Shown here in pieces: positions 14,602 to 19,394 of a stretch of DNA of 19,394 nt (the stretch's first letter is position 1; each line of letters opens with the position of its first letter). The notes below the pieces were generated by a model. It saw only the letters and a program-made list of their open reading frames with translations, had not been told where the DNA came from and did not search any database. This DNA is from Lachnoclostridium sp. UBA739 (lineage in GTDB: Bacteria > Bacillota_A > Clostridia > Lachnospirales > Lachnospiraceae), in NCBI GenBank assembly GCA_002297865.1, contig DBKX01000193.1, forward strand, positions 1 to 19,394, in the 5' to 3' direction. A program made the translations under genes and the position numbers.

Positions 14602-16059
14602 ATGAAATTTAATGAACTGAATTTAATAGAACCAATTGTAACTGCTTTAGAAAAGATGAAATACGAAGAGCCGACACCTATTCAGGAAAAGACTATTCCA
14701 GTTATGTTAGATGGTCGCGATGTATTAGGCTGTGCTCAAACAGGAAGCGGTAAGACAGCGGCATTTTCATTGCCAATTTTACAGAGACTTTCAAAAGAAG
14801 ACAGCGAAGATATCAGAGCACTTATTTTAACTCCAACAAGAGAACTTGCTCTTCAGATATGTGATAATATGAACCTTTACGGTAAGAACCTGTCTCTTAC
14901 ATCAGCAGCTATCTACGGTGGTGTGGATTACGAAGAGCAGTTTGCAGCGTTAGAAGAAGGAGTTGATATCCTGGTTGCAACTCCAGGTCGCCTGCTAGAC
15001 TTAATCAATCAAGGAAATGTTAGACTGGGACGCATTGAAACAGTAGTATTAGATGAAGCGGATCGTATGCTAGATATGGGATTTATCAAGGAAATCCGCA
15101 GTATTATAAAAAAAATTCCTGTAAACCGTCAGACAGTTATGTTTAGTGCAACTATGCCAAAACCTATCGAGCGACTTGCAGATACTATTTTAAAAGACCC
15201 AGAAACTATTATGCAGGATGATGTGAACAATACAGCGGATACCGTAGAACAGTATGTATATCATATTGACGCTTGTAATAAGTTAGATTTATTGACTTCC
15301 TTAATCAAGTCAGGAGAAGTGAAACAAGCAATCGTGTTTACTAATACCAGACATAGCGCAGAAGTTGTTTCTAAGCATTTGACTAAGAAATATATAAGAA
15401 CACGTGCTATCCATAGTGAGAAGAATCAGAATTCACGCCAAGACGCACTTTTACAGTTTAAGAATAAGAAAGTTCAAATTCTGGTTGCAACAGAAGTTGC
15501 GGCGAGAGGAATTGATGTGAAGGATTTATCTCATGTTATTAACTATGAGATTCCAGACAATTCAGAATCCTATATTCATCGTATCGGACGTACTGGAAGA
15601 GCTGGGGCGGAAGGTATTGCACTTAACTTCTGTTGTATTGATGAAATGGAAGATATGAAGAGAATTGAAGAGCATATCGGTAAAACATTGCCATTGTTAA
15701 CTTCAGAATGGTCTATGAAGGTATTTACAAAGAAGGCGAAACCAGTAAAACGAGGCGAAAAGAAAAAGGACGAGCTATTTGATATCTCAAAGGTAAAAGA
15801 TGTATCATTGGACGGAAGGCCTAGAAAGAAAAAGAGTAATTATCAATATCATAGAGAAAAAGCCGAGAGAGCAAAGAATGGAGAGGATAAGCAGTCCTAT
15901 TCTAAGTGGGGCAGTAAGTCTTCTGATAAGAGAGAGTTTAAATGGAGTAATTCTAAGAGTGATGGCAATAAGGGTAAGAGAAGCCAAGGTTCTTCTTACA
16001 AAGGAAATGGAAATAAATCTTATTCTCGTAAACCGTCATCTGGAAAGTATGGCCGTTAA
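14602..16059 (+). CDS. DEAD-box ATP-dependent RNA helicase
   Basis: This 485-aa RNA helicase unwinds RNA duplexes in ribosome assembly or mRNA turnover, often induced by cold in bacteria. All family motifs are present in order: Q motif PTPIQ; motif I AQTGSGKT (45-52); PTRELALQ; TPGRLLDL; DEAD (151-154); SAT (182-184); VFTNTRH; TEVAARGIDV; and HRIGRTGR (326-333). From about residue 370 the chain becomes a basic, Lys/Ser/Gly/Arg-rich, probably disordered RNA-binding tail ending in SSGKYGR. The RhlE/CshA type is likely, since no DbpA-type RNA-binding domain is visible. The start at ATG 14602 has a weak ribosome site but the family's N-terminus begins there. It is a single gene with its own terminator. 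Confidence 0.96.
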   Translation: MKFNELNLIEPIVTALEKMKYEEPTPIQEKTIPVMLDGRDVLGCAQTGSGKTAAFSLPILQRLSKEDSEDIRALILTPTRELALQICDNMNLYGKNLSLTSAAIYGGVDYEEQFAALEEGVDILVATPGRLLDLINQGNVRLGRIETVVLDEADRMLDMGFIKEIRSIIKKIPVNRQTVMFSATMPKPIERLADTILKDPETIMQDDVNNTADTVEQYVYHIDACNKLDLLTSLIKSGEVKQAIVFTNTRHSAEVVSKHLTKKYIRTRAIHSEKNQNSRQDALLQFKNKKVQILVATEVAARGIDVKDLSHVINYEIPDNSESYIHRIGRTGRAGAEGIALNFCCIDEMEDMKRIEEHIGKTLPLLTSEWSMKVFTKKAKPVKRGEKKKDELFDISKVKDVSLDGRPRKKKSNYQYHREKAERAKNGEDKQSYSKWGSKSSDKREFKWSNSKSDGNKGKRSQGSSYKGNGNKSYSRKPSSGKYGR

Positions 16060-16068
16060 GTTTTTATA

Positions 16069-16102
16069 GCGTAACAGTTTTTGGGGCTGTTACGCGTTTT
16101 TT
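16069..16102 (+). terminator. Terminator after the helicase gene
   Basis: GCGTAACAG (16069-16077) pairs with CTGTTACGC (16087-16095), followed by TTTTTT (16097-16102). The T-tract overlaps the stop codon of the permease remnant on the other strand. Confidence 0.9.
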
Positions 16103-16274
16103 AAGTTATGGATTGCAAAACAAATAATAAGATAACAATCAGAACTGTAGCCGTCAAAAAGCTTGGCAACATAATGTGTACAAACTCCACCGTATCAATA
16201 TGGAAATAAGAATACAGATACAAGTTCTGAGGATTTCCAAATGTTGATTTTAGCCGAATTCTAGAAAAAAGCAA
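16101..16274 (-). pseudogene. C-terminal remnant of an ArsB/SLC13-type membrane permease
   Basis: On the minus strand 57 codons read through STFGNPQNLYLYSYFHIDTV, then FVHIMLPSFLTATVLIVILLFVL, and end at TAA 16101-16103. GNPQNLYLYS is the characteristic loop motif of CitM/ArsB/SLC13 (ion transporter superfamily) permeases, and the rest is the following transmembrane helix. The preceding in-frame codon after the TTG-like start is bounded by a stop, and no ribosome site exists. Only one loop and one helix of a polytopic carrier of some 400 residues remain, so this is a deletion remnant. Confidence 0.7.
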
Positions 16275-16323
16275 TTATATTTTTAGATCCACTGTGTACA
16301 ATAATAGATACTAGAACTTCACA

Positions 16324-16352
16324 TTGAAATAAAAGTTAAAACATGTTAAAGT
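16324..16352 (+). promoter_or_regulatory. Possible promoter of the ABC-F gene
   Basis: TTGAAA (16324-16329), 17 bp, TAAAGT (16347-16352). The -10 box is only a fair match. It would give a leader of about 65 nt with a 5-codon frame (ATG 16386 to TAG 16403) and a small hairpin (16386-16391 with 16402-16407). Nothing else is recognisable in 16275-16425. Confidence 0.35.
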
Positions 16353-16425
16353 AACCATAGCAAAAAAGCGATTAGAATGTAAACAATGCCTGCAATTAGG
16401 TAGGCATATATGAAAGGCAGAATAT

Positions 16426-18165
16426 ATGATAAGAGCAGAAAACCTATCTTACTCATTTCCAGAGAAAGATTTATATAATAAGATTTCCTTTACCATAGAA
16501 GATGGCCAGCATTGTGCTTTTATTGGAACGAGCGGGACAGGAAAGAGTACGTTAGTAAATATTATAATGGAACCAGAAGAATACCTTTACGATGGAAAGC
16601 TTGAGATAAGTGAGAACTGTCGTATCGGTTATGTAAGTCAGTTTGCTAAGGTTGATAAAACACAAGACGTTACAGTGTTTGACTATTTAAGCGAGCAGTT
16701 TGTGAAGTTACAGGATGAAATCAATGCAATCTGTAAGGAGATGGAGACGGCAACTGAGTTTGATGAACTTATGGAACGTTACCAGGTTGTATTAGATTCC
16801 TTCAATGCCATTGATGGAGATAATTATGAAAATAACATTACTAAGAAGTTAAACCTGGCAGAGTTAAGCAAACAGAAAGACATGCTAGTATCACAGCTTA
16901 GTGGTGGTGAGTTCAAACTGATTCAGGTAATTAAGGAAATGTTGACAGCTCCGAACCTGTTAATTATGGACGAGCCAGACGTATTCCTTGATTTTGAGAA
17001 CCTGAATGCGTTAATGAATTTGATTAACGCACATAAAGGTACTTTATTGGTTATCACTCATAATAGATTTTTACTAGACCACTGTTTTAATAAGATTATT
17101 CATTTAGAGAATAAGGAAATGCAGGAGTTTGATGGCCGTTATATAGATTATAATTTTTCATTGTTGCAGATGAAGATTGAAAAACAGGAGTTAGCAGCAG
17201 CCGATACAGAAGAAATTGAACGAAATGAAAAGCTCGTGGAGCAGTTAAGAAAAGAAGCAACCATTTTCACATCGGCAACTCGTGGGCGTGCGCTTCACGC
17301 AAGAGTTTCCTTCTTAGAGAGATTAAAAGCGAAACGAATTAAAGAACCATTTGTAGAGATTAAGCAGCCAGACATTCATTTTGGGGCAGGGGAAGAAGTG
17401 GAAGATGGCAATGTGCTGGAAGTAAAAGATTACAGCGTTTCCTTTGATGAAATCTTATTAGAGAATGTAAGCTTTGAAATTGGTGCAAAAGACAAGGTAG
17501 CTTTGATTGGACCGAATGGAACAGGTAAGACAACCTTACTTCGTGACATTTATAAGCATGAGAATGATTCGATTCAGATAAGAGATAATACAACAGTTGG
17601 CTTTGTGTCACAGCTTCAAGGGGAAATGTTAAACGAATCTAATACCGTTTTAGATGAATTCCTCGAGATGGGTTTCCCTACCAATCAATCTGTTCAGGAA
17701 CATTTAGAGAAGTTTGGTTTTGAGGAAGACGAGCTGTATCAAAGAATCCATGCGTTATCAGGTGGAGAAAAGAATTTATTACAGTTAGCGAAAATCAGCG
17801 CAGGAACTGCACAGCTTTTAATTCTAGATGAGCCAACGAGTCATCTTGATACCTATTCACAGGTTGCGTTAGAAAAGGCTATGGATGAGTACGATGGCGC
17901 AATTTTAATGGTATCTCATGATTTTTATGCGATTGCAAACTGTATGGATTACGTCTTATTAATTGAAGATAAGACAATTCGTAGAATGAGCATTCGTAAA
18001 TTCAGAAAGATGATTTATGCGAATCATTTTGATAAAGATTATCTAGAAATCGAACAGAAGAAAAAGAATACAGAGATGAAAATTGAGCTTGCGTTAAAAA
18101 AACGTGATTATGAAAGTGCGAAGGTATTAGCAGAACAGCTTGAGCAGATTATAAAGAAAATGTAG
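16426..18165 (+). CDS. ABC-F family ribosome-associated ATPase
   Basis: This 579-aa protein has two ATP-binding domains fused in one chain and no membrane segments, the mark of ABC-F proteins, which bind the ribosomal E site and act in translation control or antibiotic protection. Domain 1 has Walker A G34-TSGTGKST, signature LSGGE (158-162) and Walker B LLIMDEPD (D182, E183). Domain 2 has GPNGTGKTT from G362, LSGGE (444-448) and LLILDEPTSHLD (D468, E469). The linker between them (about 235-330), with charged helices such as RKEATIFTSATRGRALHARV, is the P-site tRNA interaction motif region. The end is a short Lys/Glu coiled coil. Domain 1 has DEPDVFLD where most members have DEPTNHLD. Whether it is a housekeeping or resistance member cannot be decided from sequence alone. 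Confidence 0.93.
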   Translation: MIRAENLSYSFPEKDLYNKISFTIEDGQHCAFIGTSGTGKSTLVNIIMEPEEYLYDGKLEISENCRIGYVSQFAKVDKTQDVTVFDYLSEQFVKLQDEINAICKEMETATEFDELMERYQVVLDSFNAIDGDNYENNITKKLNLAELSKQKDMLVSQLSGGEFKLIQVIKEMLTAPNLLIMDEPDVFLDFENLNALMNLINAHKGTLLVITHNRFLLDHCFNKIIHLENKEMQEFDGRYIDYNFSLLQMKIEKQELAAADTEEIERNEKLVEQLRKEATIFTSATRGRALHARVSFLERLKAKRIKEPFVEIKQPDIHFGAGEEVEDGNVLEVKDYSVSFDEILLENVSFEIGAKDKVALIGPNGTGKTTLLRDIYKHENDSIQIRDNTTVGFVSQLQGEMLNESNTVLDEFLEMGFPTNQSVQEHLEKFGFEEDELYQRIHALSGGEKNLLQLAKISAGTAQLLILDEPTSHLDTYSQVALEKAMDEYDGAILMVSHDFYAIANCMDYVLLIEDKTIRRMSIRKFRKMIYANHFDKDYLEIEQKKKNTEMKIELALKKRDYESAKVLAEQLEQIIKKM

Positions 18166-18194
18166 AGAACAGTAACTTTAGAATAATTCATTTA

Positions 18195-18200
18195 TATAAT
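18195..18200 (+). promoter_or_regulatory. Possible -10 box for the Stay-Green-like gene
   Basis: TATAAT at 18195-18200 lies 29 nt before the start codon. No good -35 box is found, and the ABC-F gene ends only 63 nt before the start, so read-through transcription is equally possible. Confidence 0.35.
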
Positions 18201-18228
18201 AAATCAAAGAGCTTTTTAGAAGGTAATT

Positions 18229-18675
18229 ATGAAAAAGATTGATCCGTCTAAAGTGTATACTGAGCTAAGAGACAGAGTATCTCCAATAAGTCCTATCTTG
18301 GGAAGAAAGTATACGGTTACCCATTCGGATGAAACAGCAGAGTTATTTGTGACCATAGGAAGACATTATGCAGATGATAAAATTGGTCCAACAAGAGATG
18401 AAGTATTACTTGCATATGAAAGTACCGAGACAGGAATGATGCTGTTAGGGGAAGTTCTGATTGTGGGAGATGAGATTACAGGCAATGCCAAAATGCGAAG
18501 CGAGATATTTAAAAGAGAGATGCCCATTGCATTACAAGCAATTCGTTATGGGGATCGGAGATTGTTTCAGACGAAGCCGGATCTAGATGAATTGCCTATT
18601 TTAATCTGGTTTCGATCTTCTGAACCAGAATATAACAAGTTATATGATTTTGGAACAATGAGTGAATATCGTTAA
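18229..18675 (+). CDS. Stay-Green (SGR) family protein, Mg-dechelatase homologue
   Basis: This 148-aa protein matches the Stay-Green family pattern: KYTVTHSDETAELFVTIG near the start, a central DEVLLAY block, then IFKREMPIALQAIRYGDRRLF and a LPILIWFRSSEPEYNKLYDFG end. Plant SGR removes magnesium from chlorophyll a. Bacterial homologues of about this length occur in non-photosynthetic bacteria, and some have been shown to dechelate Mg from chlorophyll derivatives. The natural substrate here is unknown; a plant-matter degrader meets chlorophyll, but a different tetrapyrrole or another role is possible. No signal peptide is present, so it acts in the cytoplasm. GAAGG lies just before ATG 18229. 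It follows the ABC-F gene in the same direction and has its own terminator. Confidence 0.8.
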   Translation: MKKIDPSKVYTELRDRVSPISPILGRKYTVTHSDETAELFVTIGRHYADDKIGPTRDEVLLAYESTETGMMLLGEVLIVGDEITGNAKMRSEIFKREMPIALQAIRYGDRRLFQTKPDLDELPILIWFRSSEPEYNKLYDFGTMSEYR

Positions 18676-18676
18676 A

Positions 18677-18720
18677 AAAAGCCCTTGGAAAAGTATGAGC
18701 GTACATTTCCAAGGGCTTTT
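18677..18720 (+). terminator. Terminator after the Stay-Green-like gene
   Basis: A perfect 15-bp stem (18677-18691 with 18706-18720) encloses a 14-nt loop. The stem begins 2 nt after the stop codon and ends in TTTT. Confidence 0.88.
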
Positions 18721-18781
18721 ACATAGTTTCCTTACTTTGGGTACATAATAAAAGGAGTACATTTTAGCAGATGGAGGTAAC

Positions 18782-19394
18782 ATGAGTAAGGAAACTTTTA
18801 AGATAGACGGTATGAGCTGTGCAGCCTGCGCCAAAACCATTGAAAGAGTAACAAGCAGGCTTGATGGAGTTGAGTTATCTAGCGTAAATTTCGCAACAGA
18901 AAGCCTAACAATTCAATATGATGAATCAAAAATAACCTTTGAACAGATTAATGCAGCAGTGGAAAAGGCGGGATACAAAATTATTGTGGAAGATGTGGAT
19001 ACAGAAGGAAAGAAGCAGGTTGAAATGAAATCCATGAAAAGAAGACTGATTTTTTCCCTTATCTTTACCATCCCCCTTTTATATATATCCATGGGACATA
19101 TGATTGGATTACCTCTGCCTTCTGTACTTGCACCTGATACAAGCCCTGTGGCATTTGCAGTGGCTCAGATAGTATTGTCACTGCCTGTAGTCATTATGGG
19201 ATATAAGTTCTATACAATTGGCTATTCTTCGCTATTTAAAGGAAATCCCAATATGGATTCTCTAATTGCCATTGGAACATCGGCAGCATTCTTATATGGT
19301 CTGTATGGAGCTTATCGCATTATTCAAGGAGATCATAGTTATGTGCATTCACTTTATTTTGAATCAGCGGCGGTTATTATAACGTTAATCACAT
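18782..19394 (+). CDS. copA: Copper-transporting P-type ATPase, N-terminal part (runs off the window)
   Basis: The visible 204 residues begin with a heavy-metal-associated domain whose GMSCAAC motif (C13, C16) binds Cu(I). This fold covers about residues 1-72. A basic stretch (KSMKRRL) and the first transmembrane helices follow: LIFSLIFTIPLLYISMGH, then VAFAVAQIVLSLPVVIMGYK, and GNPNMDSLIAIGTSAAFLYG, the latter typical of P1B copper pumps. The phosphorylation DKTG motif and CPC metal site lie beyond the window. GGAGG (18773-18777) precedes ATG 18782. Export of Cu(I) from the cytoplasm is the expected role; a related metal such as silver is possible. No CsoR or CopY repressor gene is in view and I found no convincing operator in the 60-nt upstream gap. 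Confidence 0.92.
   Translation, partial: MSKETFKIDGMSCAACAKTIERVTSRLDGVELSSVNFATESLTIQYDESKITFEQINAAVEKAGYKIIVEDVDTEGKKQVEMKSMKRRLIFSLIFTIPLLYISMGHMIGLPLPSVLAPDTSPVAFAVAQIVLSLPVVIMGYKFYTIGYSSLFKGNPNMDSLIAIGTSAAFLYGLYGAYRIIQGDHSYVHSLYFESAAVIITLIT

Noticed and set aside
18721..18781. Copper-responsive operator and promoter before copA
   Set aside because: The gap has AT-rich patches (TACATAAT) but no properly spaced -35/-10 pair or clear CopY- or CsoR-type palindrome.

Overview
The window is low-GC DNA in which every gene is closely packed. The AGGAGG-type ribosome sites, sigma-A promoters of the TTGACA-17-TATAAT class, a T-box leader and secreted non-cellulosomal cellulases point to an anaerobic, plant-fibre-degrading Firmicute. 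A Lachnospiraceae member near Lachnoclostridium (Clostridium) phytofermentans is my best guess. This comes from reading the sequence, not from a database match.

Layout. (1) 1-3150: the C-terminal cellulose-binding (CBM3-like) end of one secreted enzyme, then a complete secreted GH9 cellulase (GH9, CBM3c, EPSx linker, CBM3-like). (2) 3306-5442: a LytTR response regulator and GHKL sensor kinase (AgrA/AgrC type) with their own promoter and no peptide or processing gene beside them. (3) 5465-7262: a DHH phosphoesterase and a small secreted coiled-coil protein, each with its own promoter and terminator. (4) 7263-8688: an HD-GYP remnant and an aldo/keto reductase. (5) 8711-11340, minus strand: promoter, T-box leader, ilvB and ilvN for branched-chain amino acid synthesis; the specifier reads most simply as GTA (Val). 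(6) 11392-12136: a GNAT remnant and a NifX/NifB-type cofactor-binding protein. (7) 12159-14294, minus strand: a three-gene cluster of a Cys-rich repeat protein, a small Cys-containing protein and a von Willebrand A protein. The last two share a C-terminal module and none has a signal peptide. This is the least understood and most interesting locus. (8) 14399-18720: a small ORF, a DEAD-box RNA helicase, a permease remnant, an ABC-F ribosome-associated ATPase and a Stay-Green (Mg-dechelatase family) homologue. (9) 18782-end: the N-terminal part of a copper P-type ATPase.

How it fits together. Most genes are single transcription units bounded by hairpin terminators. The real operons are the cellulase pair, the two-component pair (11-nt overlap), ilvBN (translationally coupled) and the vWA cluster (the first two genes are 4 nt apart). 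Three gaps hold C-terminal scraps of lost genes (HD-GYP, GNAT, permease), so these intergenic stretches record past deletions. I saw no rRNA, tRNA, CRISPR array, transposase, integrase or phage structural gene.
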